From positions 1 through 18,856 of the forward strand of contig CAYFZR010000006.1 in assembly GCA_964347835.1 (NCBI GenBank): a stretch of DNA of 18,856 nt. The letters run 5' to 3'. Source of the DNA: CAYFZR01 sp964347835 [NCBI: uncultured archaeon] (GTDB taxonomy: Archaea; CAYFZR01). The notes beneath the pieces were generated by a model. That model saw only the letters and a program-made list of their open reading frames with translations. It did not search any database and was not told the origin of the DNA. The translations under genes and the position numbers were made by a program. Positions 1-4,836 of this stretch are shown here, piece by piece (the first letter of the stretch is position 1; every line of letters begins with the position of its first letter).

Positions 1-88
1 AGAGATAGAATCAGACCTAAAAAGAACTAAATTCTATAGGTTGACCGAAGACGGAAACGAATTATTTGACAGAGCAAACACTAACTAA
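1..88 (+). CDS. Winged-helix regulator, C-terminal fragment (copy 0 of array)
   Basis: This is the 3' end of a gene cut by the window edge. The last 28 codons are open and end in TAA at 86-88. They read as the wing and tail of the same winged-helix family as the genes at 307, 2178 and 2937, with the shared stretch FYRLTEDGNELFDR. The final 57 bases match the end of the gene at 2937 at about 54 positions, so these two copies share a recent 3' end although they lie 3 kb apart. The DNA-binding helices lie outside the window. A DNA-binding transcription factor role is inferred from the paralogues. Confidence 0.75.
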   Translation, partial: EIESDLKRTKFYRLTEDGNELFDRANTN

Positions 89-91
89 AAC

Positions 92-117
92 TTTTTTTTA
101 AAAATTTTTTTGTTTTT
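92..117 (+). terminator. Oligo-T termination region after winged-helix copy 0
   Basis: Three T-tracts (8, 7 and 5 Ts) follow within 30 bases of the TAA at 88. Archaeal RNA polymerase commonly stops at such T-runs without a hairpin, so this probably ends the upstream transcript. Confidence 0.5.
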
Positions 118-195
118 CATAATGTAAGAATTTAAGAAAATTATACTAAAAATAATATAAAAAGGTTTTAAAATCGATTAAAAACCGTTTATAAT

Positions 196-224
196 TCATC
201 TTTTATAAAATAAACCTATAAATA
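196..224 (+). promoter_or_regulatory. 29-base promoter element, copy 1 (TATA-containing)
   Basis: The element begins TCATC and contains TTTATAAAAT and then CTATAAATA. It matches 2097-2125 at 27 of 29 positions, and a more diverged copy lies at 1181-1209. A further shared AATCGATAA follows about seven bases downstream in copies 1 and 2. It is the likely promoter region of the winged-helix gene at 307, although a second TATA-like stretch (ATTATAATG, about 240-248) lies closer to the gene. Confidence 0.55.
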
Positions 225-261
225 GAAATTAATCGATAAATTATAATGAGATTATTACGAA

Positions 262-284
262 TTGTTGTAAAATTACTGCAACAA
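262..284 (+). promoter_or_regulatory. TTGT...ACAA operator-like inverted repeat, copy 1
   Basis: The arms TTGTTG and CAACAA flank an 11-base spacer. The symmetry extends outward to TACGA (256-260) and TCGTA (285-289) with one bulged base. The left half matches the motif at 1541 in 13 of 14 bases. It lies just before the ribosome-binding site at 293-297. If the TATA-like stretch near 243 is used, the motif covers the transcription start, as expected for a repressor site. Confidence 0.5.
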
Positions 285-306
285 TCGTATTAGGGGGAAA
301 AATGTT

Positions 307-579
307 ATGGATCCGCTCAGACCTAAGGTAATTCTCCTCGTCAGCAGAGGCGGAGAGACAAGGGCTAAAATACTTAGGGCCCTAAACAATTCAGAATTCG
401 GCTTACTTAACACAAATCAGATTTCAAATAAAATCGGCATGGAATGGGGAACCGTGAAGTATGAAGTAGAACTCCTGAAAAGAGAAGGACTCATTGAAGA
501 AGTCGAATCCCACCATAGAACCAAATTTTATACGCTGACGGAAATCGGAAGGGAATTATTCAAAAAAATATCAGATTGA
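307..579 (+). CDS. Small winged-helix-turn-helix regulator (array copy 1)
   Basis: A 90-residue, single-domain winged-helix protein, likely a DNA-binding transcription factor of the broad ArsR-like archaeal type. The N-terminal half (SRGGETRAKILRAL) is helix 1. Residues about 33-62 form the helix-turn-helix, with IGMEWGTVKYEVELL as the recognition helix region and LKREGLIEEV leading into the wing. The end (FYTLTEIGRELF) forms the wing and last helix. No metal-binding cysteines or membrane segments are present. ATG at 307 is chosen because GGGGG at 293-297 stands nine bases before it; the ATG at 302 is out of frame. It converges on the minus-strand gene ending at 592. Its DNA over 415-509 is almost identical to copies at 2178 and 2937. 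The target is unknown; autoregulation is plausible from the shared upstream motifs. Confidence 0.88.
   Translation: MDPLRPKVILLVSRGGETRAKILRALNNSEFGLLNTNQISNKIGMEWGTVKYEVELLKREGLIEEVESHHRTKFYTLTEIGRELFKKISD
415..509 (+). repeat. Homogenised 95-base core of winged-helix array, copy 1
   Basis: This block encodes the helix-turn-helix core. It differs from 3039-3133 at only 2 of 95 bases. Over its first 90 bases it differs from 2283-2372 at 3. Synonymous positions are conserved as well, while flanking coding DNA is much more diverged. That is the pattern left by gene conversion or a recent segmental copy. Confidence 0.8.
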
Positions 580-591
580 TTTAAAAAATTA

Positions 592-954
592 TTATTCAAA
601 CATGAGTTCCGGCCGAAGAGGTTCTTTTACCTTTTTCTCCGGTCCATCTTTGGTACTTTGAGATTCATTTCGTGCTTTATCCATGTCCTCAATTTCCTTT
701 TTATATTCATCTAGATGCTCGTCTGTTGGCATCTCAATTTTTATAATGGAATTGTCATGTACAAAATAAATCTTCTCCGGGGTTATTACATGAATGTAAG
801 GATACTCACTGTCACTGTCAATACGCCCGTGTATAATTTCTCCTGTTATGAGATATACTGAACAGAAATTCTCTTTGTTTGGTTTTTCAGGGTGTTCGCC
901 TGCGGATTTAAACAACTTTCTTATCTCTAAAGGTTCGCCGGAAGAACTTGGCAA
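592..954 (-). CDS. Hypothetical protein with possible Sm-like barrel
   Basis: A 120-residue protein I do not recognise by name. Residues about 30-75 alternate short strands around VYLITGEIIHGRI, YIHVITPEKIYFV and NSIIKIEM, which resembles the five-strand Sm/Hfq-like barrel that binds RNA. The C-terminal third is highly charged and probably disordered (runs of Lys, Glu and Asp). The start is TTG at 954, since no early in-frame ATG exists and GAGGG stands six bases upstream. A TATA box at 991-998 on the same strand gives a leader of roughly a dozen bases. It is a single gene, convergent with the winged-helix gene ending 12 bases away. The Sm-like assignment is inference from pattern only. Confidence 0.7.
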   Translation of the reverse strand: MPSSSGEPLEIRKLFKSAGEHPEKPNKENFCSVYLITGEIIHGRIDSDSEYPYIHVITPEKIYFVHDNSIIKIEMPTDEHLDEYKKEIEDMDKARNESQSTKDGPEKKVKEPLRPELMFE

Positions 955-990
955 TTTAATCCCTCTTTAAAAAAATTATGGAGATTCTAA

Positions 991-998
991 TTTATAAG
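991..998 (-). promoter_or_regulatory. TATA box of the Sm-like gene
   Basis: CTTATAAA on the minus strand is centred about 40 bases ahead of the TTG start at 954. This places transcription initiation near 967 and leaves a short leader that contains the GAGGG ribosome-binding site. Confidence 0.45.
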
Positions 999-1180
999 CT
1001 TTCCTATAACTTTATTATTTCATTTATAACTCTGTTATCAATTTTTTTAGAAAATAAAAAAAAATTAAGCCATTTAAACCGGAAAAAATCACTATTTGTT
1101 TTTTAAAGTTAGATATCCGACATTACTAACCCGAAACAATTCAAAATTAATTAGAAAAGAATATGAAATACTTCCAAAAC

Positions 1181-1209
1181 TCATCCTTGATAAACTAAAC
1201 CTATATACG
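1181..1209 (+). promoter_or_regulatory. 29-base promoter element, copy 2 (diverged)
   Basis: It starts TCATC and continues to ACTAAACCTATA, aligning without gaps to the elements at 196 and 2097. It stands about 70 bases ahead of the 47-residue zinc-ribbon gene, so that small gene shares promoter architecture with the winged-helix genes. Confidence 0.45.
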
Positions 1210-1277
1210 TTCTAAAATCTTATTTAAACTTACTAAAACTGATTGTTTAATAAGTCGGTTATTAGGTGGGAAGAAAA

Positions 1278-1421
1278 TTGATATTTGAATGTAAGAAATG
1301 CGGCCATGAATTTAGTTTATCCGCAGGTACTCTATTACTGCGGAATGCTCCATGTCCAGAATGTTCAGGTCCTACCTTAGTCAAGGGTCTCGGAAGCCTA
1401 AGAAAAATACCGGGAATTTGA
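1278..1421 (+). CDS. Small zinc-ribbon protein (47 aa)
   Basis: A short gene with a TTG start and GGTGGG (about 1265-1270) eight bases upstream. The protein carries two cysteine knuckles: CKKC at residues 5-8, followed by GHEF, and CPEC at residues 26-29, with about 17 residues between them. This is the standard layout of a single four-cysteine zinc ribbon, which fills almost the whole protein. Such micro zinc ribbons occur in archaea as nucleic-acid- or protein-binding adaptors. The specific partner is unknown. It sits between regulator genes and shares their upstream promoter element. The high codon regularity around the cysteines, the good ribosome-binding site and the promoter make it likely real despite its size. 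Confidence 0.7.
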   Translation: MIFECKKCGHEFSLSAGTLLLRNAPCPECSGPTLVKGLGSLRKIPGI

Positions 1422-1540
1422 TGCTCTATTTTTATTTGTAAAAAACCTAAAAGAATTCTAAAATTATCCTCAAAAAAACAAAACCTTATATTAACCAAAA
1501 CCATACTAACCGCATATAGTTTATTATTTTTTACTACAAT

Positions 1541-1561
1541 TTGTTGTTAAATTAAATACAA
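1541..1561 (+). promoter_or_regulatory. TTGT...ACAA operator-like motif, copy 2
   Basis: The 21-base motif matches 2888-2908 at 18 positions, including 13 consecutive identical bases (AAATTAAATACAA). It lies about 25-30 bases after the TATA-like TATAGTTTATT (1516-1526), so it covers the expected transcription start of the regulator at 1608. Confidence 0.5.
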
Positions 1562-1607
1562 AAAAGATGAGGAAAATGTCGCCTAAGGGTACTCTGGAGG
1601 GCATGGT

Positions 1608-1997
1608 ATGAGACCTCCTTGTGAACTTGTTATAAAGATAGTGTTGCCCACCATAAGGGCAACAATAGCAAGAGATCTCATTGAAAAATATGGCATGTCG
1701 CAAAATGAAGTATCTGAAAAATTAGGGGTTACACAACCGGCCATATGTCAGTATATGAGTGGAAAACATGCATTTTGGAGCGAAATTTCAAAAAACGCTG
1801 AGGTTAAGGGGCTTATTAATAAAATTGAAGAAAGTATAATGAGTGACGGATTTGATCCAGTAGATACTATCTCCAAGATTTGTGATACATGCGAAATAAT
1901 AAGGTCAAGCGAAGAATTTTGCAAAATTCATTTAGATATATGTAAGCAAAAGTGTAAAACTTGTAATTTTCATTCAATCTTATCGAAGATCGATTAA
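1608..1997 (+). CDS. Helix-turn-helix regulator with cysteine-rich C-terminus
   Basis: A 129-residue DNA-binding protein of the archaeal family of XRE-type regulators grouped in COG2522. The opening MRPPCELV and the helix-turn-helix at residues 31-53 (SQNEVSEKLGVTQPAICQYM) are typical. The C-terminal part carries C92-x2-C95, then C105-x2-H108, the arrangement usual in this family and thought to bind metal or an iron-sulfur cluster. An added C112-x3-C116-x2-C119 tail is present as well. ATG at 1608 has GGAGG at 1596-1600, seven bases upstream. The gene stands alone between the zinc-ribbon and winged-helix genes. Its promoter carries the same operator-like motif as two winged-helix genes. The regulated pathway cannot be read from the sequence. 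Confidence 0.88.
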   Translation: MRPPCELVIKIVLPTIRATIARDLIEKYGMSQNEVSEKLGVTQPAICQYMSGKHAFWSEISKNAEVKGLINKIEESIMSDGFDPVDTISKICDTCEIIRSSEEFCKIHLDICKQKCKTCNFHSILSKID

Positions 1998-2096
1998 TCT
2001 ATCCTTACATGAATAATTAAAAAAAATTCGTAGCCCTAAGAAGGTAGACGAAGTCACCTTAAAAATTTTGTAAAAGGATCTAAAATGGTTCTAAAC

Positions 2097-2125
2097 TCAT
2101 CATTTATAAAATAAATCTATAAATA
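2097..2125 (+). promoter_or_regulatory. 29-base promoter element, copy 3 (TATA-containing)
   Basis: It matches copy 1 at 27 of 29 bases and is likewise followed by AATCGATAA (2131 onward, with G at the last base). It lies 53-81 bases ahead of the winged-helix gene at 2178. Unlike copy 1, I see no clear TTGT...ACAA motif after it. Confidence 0.55.
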
Positions 2126-2177
2126 AAAATAATCGATAAGTTATTTTGAATAGGGATAAAAATTTGGTGGAGATACG

Positions 2178-2453
2178 GTGGATCACATCAGATCAAAAAT
2201 TGTTCTTCTAAGTAGGGGCGGAGAGACGCGATTAAAGATACTTAGAGCCCTAAACAATTCAGAATTCGGTTTACTTAACACAAATCAGATTTCAAATAAA
2301 ATTGGCATGGAATGGGGAACCGTGAAGTATGAAGTAGAACTCCTGAAAAGAGAAGGACTCATAGAAGAGGTCAAAACAGATCATAAAAGGACTAGATTCT
2401 ACAGACTAACCGAAAACTGTAAAGAACTATTAAAGAAGACATCAACTTCTTAA
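2178..2453 (+). CDS. Small winged-helix-turn-helix regulator (array copy 2)
   Basis: A 91-residue winged-helix protein, closest to the gene at 307. The two share the opening pattern MDxxRxK...LSRGGETR, helix 1 (KILRALNNSEFGLL) and the whole recognition-helix block (IGMEWGTVKYEVELL). They diverge in the wing and tail (KTDHKRTRFYRLTENCKELL). The start is GTG at 2178 with GGTGGAG at 2166-2172 upstream. The tail contains one cysteine not present in the other copies. DNA is nearly identical to copy 1 from about residue 20 to residue 65, then drops sharply. It is likely a transcription factor; targets are unknown. An identical recognition helix means copies 1 and 2 probably recognise the same DNA sites. 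Confidence 0.88.
   Translation: MDHIRSKIVLLSRGGETRLKILRALNNSEFGLLNTNQISNKIGMEWGTVKYEVELLKREGLIEEVKTDHKRTRFYRLTENCKELLKKTSTS
2283..2372 (+). repeat. Homogenised core of winged-helix array, copy 2
   Basis: It differs from 415-504 at 3 of 90 bases. The identity to copy 1 continues about 40 bases further upstream (from about 2241) with only two or three changes, so the shared tract with copy 1 is longer than the tract shared with the gene at 2937. Confidence 0.75.
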
Positions 2454-2551
2454 ATCAGGAATTGGACTTCTTAACGCCTTTTGTTTGAACTTAAATTTAT
2501 CAAAAGGACTGCTTGAATAGTGTGGAAGGACAATATAATATTACAACGTTC

Positions 2552-2713
2552 TCATAGCGTAGAAGTGAGGGGAAGATCGCTTCTTGTAATTTTACACCTC
2601 TGAATTATGATTGCCATGCCTACACATCGCTTATGAACGAGTCTTTTGGCAAAATGAGTACCAGTCCTTCTTCCAACTACTTCACCGCACACCGCACAAT
2701 GCTTCTTTTTCAT
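2552..2713 (-). CDS. Small zinc-binding protein (53 aa)
   Basis: A minus-strand gene of 53 residues. It begins MKKKHCAVCGEVVGRR and places C6-x2-C9 before H27-x2-C30, a plausible CCHC zinc site. One more cysteine lies at position 40. The N-terminal half is strongly basic (Lys/Arg rich), which fits nucleic-acid or ribosome binding. There is no ribosome-binding site ahead of the ATG at 2713. A TATA box (AAATATAAC, 2733-2741) at about 24 bases predicts a leaderless transcript that starts at the ATG, a common archaeal layout. I do not recognise the family. It could be a stray open frame, but the CxxC...HxxC arrangement with a matching promoter argues otherwise. Confidence 0.6.
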   Translation of the reverse strand: MKKKHCAVCGEVVGRRTGTHFAKRLVHKRCVGMAIIIQRCKITRSDLPLTSTL

Positions 2714-2732
2714 GTACTATCAAGATAACTTT

Positions 2733-2741
2733 GTTATATTT
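2733..2741 (-). promoter_or_regulatory. TATA box of the 53-residue zinc protein
   Basis: AAATATAAC on the minus strand is centred about 24-26 bases from the ATG at 2713, consistent with leaderless transcription. Confidence 0.4.
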
Positions 2742-2865
2742 GTCTTTTTTTATTTTTGAGAAAAAATATAAGCCGCTTATAAAAAAATATTAGAGCAATA
2801 TAACTCACTTATTAAAACGCCTCTTCTCCTACCCCAGCAGACTTGTAAAAGTTGTAATAACAAAA

Positions 2866-2877
2866 TTTATATAAAAT
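2866..2877 (+). promoter_or_regulatory. TATA box of winged-helix copy 3
   Basis: TTTATATAAAAT is a strong archaeal TATA match. The start of transcription would fall near 2897, in the middle of the inverted repeat at 2885-2911. Confidence 0.5.
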
Positions 2878-2884
2878 GAGTATA

Positions 2885-2911
2885 AAATTGTATTGAAATT
2901 AAATACAATTT
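2885..2911 (+). promoter_or_regulatory. Perfect inverted repeat over the transcription start (operator-like), motif copy 3
   Basis: The ten-base arms AAATTGTATT (2885-2894) and AATACAATTT (2902-2911) are perfectly complementary around a 7-base spacer. The inner 21 bases (2888-2908) match the motif at 1541. Its centre coincides with the predicted transcription start, so a bound dimer would block RNA polymerase. Autoregulation by a winged-helix dimer is the simplest reading. Confidence 0.55.
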
Positions 2912-2936
2912 ATACAAAATATGGTGGGGAGCGGAC

Positions 2937-3209
2937 GTGGCAAGACCAAAAATAATTCTACTTATTAGTGGCGGTGGATCAACGAGAATTAGTATTTTGA
3001 GGGCTTTAAAAAATTCGGATTACGGTATATTGAATATAAATCAGATTTCAAATAAAATCGGCATGCAGTGGGGAACCGTGAAGTATGAAGTAGAACTCCT
3101 GAAAAGAGAAGGACTCATTGAAGAAGTCGAATCAGATTTCAAGAGAATCAGATTCTATAGATTGACCGAAGACGGAAACGAATTATTTGACAGAGAAAAC
3201 ACTAACTAG
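2937..3209 (+). CDS. Small winged-helix-turn-helix regulator (array copy 3)
   Basis: A 90-residue winged-helix protein of the same family. The start is GTG at 2937, with GGGGAG at about 2926-2931 upstream. The N-terminal third (SGGGSTRISILRALKNSDYGIL) has drifted from copies 1 and 2. The recognition-helix block is almost the same, with Gln replacing Glu in IGMQWGTVKYEVELL. The tail matches the partial copy at the window start. The gene is therefore a mosaic: a unique 5' part, a core shared with 307 and 2178, and a 3' end shared with copy 0. The single change in the recognition region could alter DNA specificity. It is likely controlled through the inverted repeat at 2885-2911. Its target genes are unknown. 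Confidence 0.88.
   Translation: MARPKIILLISGGGSTRISILRALKNSDYGILNINQISNKIGMQWGTVKYEVELLKREGLIEEVESDFKRIRFYRLTEDGNELFDRENTN
3039..3133 (+). repeat. Homogenised 95-base core of winged-helix array, copy 3
   Basis: It is identical to 415-509 at 93 of 95 bases. Both differences fall in the codon pair that changes Glu to Gln in the recognition-helix region. Confidence 0.8.
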
Positions 3210-3279
3210 CGACTTTAAATTTAATAAAAAAAAAGATAAATTGCTTGGCTTTCTCAAGTGTTTTATTGAGTTTAGTTTT

Positions 3280-3384
3280 TTAGGAAAACAGAAATTTTAT
3301 TAGGATTCCCGTGATAGCGAGTATATATGTCGCAATTGCGAATCCTGCCAAGCCAAAGACAAAGTATTTCTCCCTTATAGCCAT
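3280..3384 (-). CDS. Single-helix small membrane protein (34 aa)
   Basis: A 34-residue minus-strand protein. It has a short charged start (MAIREKYF), one hydrophobic helix (about residues 8-32, GLAGFAIATYILAITGILIKF) and little else. It lies 146 bases after the Rieske gene, on the same strand, and has the size of the small single-helix subunits found in respiratory complexes. A T-rich stretch (minus strand, 3520-3493) separates it from the Rieske gene. A TATA-like TAATAAAT (about 3409-3417) sits about 28 bases before the ATG, so it probably has its own nearly leaderless transcript. AGGGAA lies seven bases before the ATG as well. No function can be assigned; a role near the Rieske protein is inferred from position. 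Confidence 0.55.
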   Translation of the reverse strand: MAIREKYFVFGLAGFAIATYILAITGILIKFLFS

Positions 3385-3492
3385 TTTAATTCCCTAGTAT
3401 TTCTTTCTATTTATTACACTATCAATTTTTCTTTTTTTGAATCCTAATTGCGATAATTTTTAAGATTGTTTTAAAATACTTTGAAATTTTTT

Positions 3493-3520
3493 AAAAAAAG
3501 AAAGGTCAAAAAAAATAAAA
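3493..3520 (-). terminator. Oligo-T terminator after the Rieske gene
   Basis: On the minus strand, T-tracts of 8 and 7 Ts follow about 15 and 30 bases after the Rieske stop codon at 3531-3533. No hairpin is evident, as is usual for archaeal termination. Confidence 0.4.
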
Positions 3521-3530
3521 GAAGTCTCAT

Positions 3531-4016
3531 TCACACATACATCGGAAGTGATTTGACATACTCTGAATCTTCCCATGCCTTGGCAAATATGGCTCCTTCT
3601 TTTTCTTCAACAACTATCTTAGGGAAAGGGCTTGGAACCGGACCTGACAGCACCTCCCCAGTCCTTGCATCAATCTTGCCTATGTGACAGGGGCAGTATA
3701 TTACCTCATTGTTTTCCAAATCCTTCCATTTAGCAACACAACCCAGATGTGTGCAAACTGCTCCGAAGGCGTAAAAACCATCATTCAAATGAATAAGAAT
3801 AGACGGTTTTCCATTAAACTTGAATAACTTTGCCTCCCCTACTGGTATCTCCCCAACCTTTGCTATCTCAATGGCTCCTCCGGATGCTGTTTCACCTAAC
3901 TTCGGGGACCAAGCAAATTTTATTAGTGCGCCAGTAAAAGCCATCGCATATGATGCGATGGCGCCTCCTCCGATTAAGTATAGGAAGTTTCTTCTTGATA
4001 TACCTCTCCGAGCCAT
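3531..4016 (-). CDS. Rieske iron-sulfur protein, Tat-type membrane anchor
   Basis: A 161-residue Rieske [2Fe-2S] protein of the quinol-oxidising complex type. The N-terminus has a twin-arginine motif (SRRNFL, residues 7-12) followed by a hydrophobic helix (about 11-35), which is probably kept as a membrane anchor. The cluster motifs are CTHLGC (C88, H90, C93) and CPCH (C108, C110, H111). The four ligands would be C88, H90, C108 and H111, with C93-C110 as the disulfide typical of bc-type Rieske proteins. After CPCH the sequence is IGKID, not the usual G-S-x-Y, so the serine and tyrosine that raise the redox potential are missing. GPVPSPFP forms the usual proline loop. ATG at 4016 has GGAGG six bases upstream. 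It follows the gene at 4045 by 28 bases. No cytochrome b gene is present in the window. Confidence 0.92.
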   Translation of the reverse strand: MARRGISRRNFLYLIGGGAIASYAMAFTGALIKFAWSPKLGETASGGAIEIAKVGEIPVGEAKLFKFNGKPSILIHLNDGFYAFGAVCTHLGCVAKWKDLENNEVIYCPCHIGKIDARTGEVLSGPVPSPFPKIVVEEKEGAIFAKAWEDSEYVKSLPMYV

Positions 4017-4044
4017 GTAAATCCTCCAGTAATTTAGGATTCAG

Positions 4045-4368
4045 TTAGAGTAGTCCAACCATGATGGGCACGATGATAGGGACAATACCTAATACCGCTC
4101 CATGTAAGACTGTTGCCTTTAAATTTCTTACAAACAAGTATATTTCCTCTTTTTCATGTCCTCCAAATAGGAAAACAAAGAGAGCACCGTATACAAAAAG
4201 TATAACCGTTTTAAATACGATAGCGTGAATATTTGTGCTTACACTTAGTGGTATGCTCAACGATGCAACGGTCAAACTAGTAAATAATTTTCCTCCGATT
4301 AGGCCGACTAATAAGGCGATTAGGAATGTAAAACTTGGACTTGGAATTTTCCACCATTCTTCTCCCAA
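4045..4368 (-). CDS. Three-helix membrane protein upstream of Rieske gene
   Basis: A 107-residue hydrophobic protein of unknown family. Predicted membrane segments are at about residues 12-35, 48-69 and 86-107, with a short charged loop GGHEKEEIYLF between the second and third. Histidines (H48, H71, H89) lie near segment ends. I cannot say whether they bind haem. The start is TTG at 4368, with GGAGGT eight bases upstream; the nearby ATG is out of frame. It is the first gene of a two-gene unit with the Rieske protein, so it may be the membrane partner of that protein. It is too short and lacks the paired histidines of a cytochrome b. Confidence 0.75.
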   Translation of the reverse strand: MGEEWWKIPSPSFTFLIALLVGLIGGKLFTSLTVASLSIPLSVSTNIHAIVFKTVILFVYGALFVFLFGGHEKEEIYLFVRNLKATVLHGAVLGIVPIIVPIMVGLL

Positions 4369-4401
4369 GACCTCCGACCTCCTTTTTTTTAATTTTTGTT
4401 T

Positions 4402-4409
4402 TTTTATAG
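4402..4409 (-). promoter_or_regulatory. TATA box of the membrane protein-Rieske operon
   Basis: CTATAAAA on the minus strand lies about 35-40 bases ahead of the TTG start at 4368. It is bordered upstream by the palindrome at 4417-4436. Confidence 0.45.
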
Positions 4410-4416
4410 TTTTTTT

Positions 4417-4436
4417 GAGATTGTATTACCAATCTC
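4417..4436 (-). promoter_or_regulatory. 7-6-7 perfect inverted repeat next to the Rieske-operon TATA box
   Basis: GAGATTG and CAATCTC flank a 6-base spacer. The repeat stands about eight bases upstream of the TATA box, where it could bind an activator or overlap the TFB recognition element. No T-tract follows in a direction that would suit a terminator. Confidence 0.45.
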
Positions 4437-4836
4437 TTAAAAATAGTTTGTGATTGAATTAATAAATATCTTGTTGTTTTACCTATTAATTTTAGACTAA
4501 ATTTATATTTATTTTTGATTTAGGAGGTCTTAGATAAGGGCAATAGGATAATTTCTGTACGAAAAAAAGTATTACAACTTTCTATTTTCAAAATAAAATT
4601 AGATATAACCCGCTTATGAGGTGATAGTTAAGATAGAATAACTTTTTATAAAATTAAGTAAAAGCCCTACTGGCCCTTTGTATTCTATTACTCTAAATAT
4701 TATATGGGGGTTTGGAAAGGGAGTTATAGGGTAAAGTAAGATAATTTTTTATAAAATGTATTATTACCCCCTTCTATCCAGATACGTTTCAAGTTCTGTA
4801 AGGAGGTAGGAAAATATTAGAATAAATATCTTTAAA

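Larger units (their letters stand above)
955..1277. other. Intergenic region, 323 bases
   Basis: An AT-rich region between divergent genes. It holds the minus-strand TATA box (991-998) for the Sm-like gene and the diverged 29-base promoter element (1181-1209) for the small zinc-ribbon gene. A second TATA-like stretch, TTATTTAAA, lies at about 1219-1227. I see no further gene, tRNA or hairpin between about 1010 and 1170. Confidence 0.5.
4369..4836. other. Intergenic region between divergent genes, 468 bases
   Basis: It contains the minus-strand TATA box (4402-4409) and palindrome (4417-4436) of the Rieske operon. A similar TTTTATAAAAT promoter core occurs twice, at about 4643-4653 and 4746-4756. 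Complementary segments between them could fold (4665-4679 with 4716-4731). No open reading frame longer than about 12 codons with a plausible start is evident between 4440 and 4800. Confidence 0.5.

Noticed and set aside
1262-1504. Minus-strand open frame of 80 codons across the zinc-ribbon gene
   Set aside because: It is the reverse-strand shadow of the plus-strand zinc-ribbon gene and its AT-rich downstream region. It has no ribosome-binding site or recognisable protein pattern.
2586-2600. TTGTAATTTTACA, resembling part of the operator motif at 262-284
   Set aside because: It lies inside the coding region of the 53-residue zinc protein and away from any predicted promoter.
2611-2793. Plus-strand open frame of 60 codons
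   Set aside because: It overlaps the 53-residue zinc protein on the other strand. That protein has the better motif and promoter, and this frame reads as low-complexity sequence toward its end.
4471-4490. TTGTTGTTTTACC, similar to the left half of the TTGT...ACAA motif
   Set aside because: There is no matching right half, and it lies about 60 bases upstream of the Rieske-operon TATA box. It is probably chance in AT-rich DNA.
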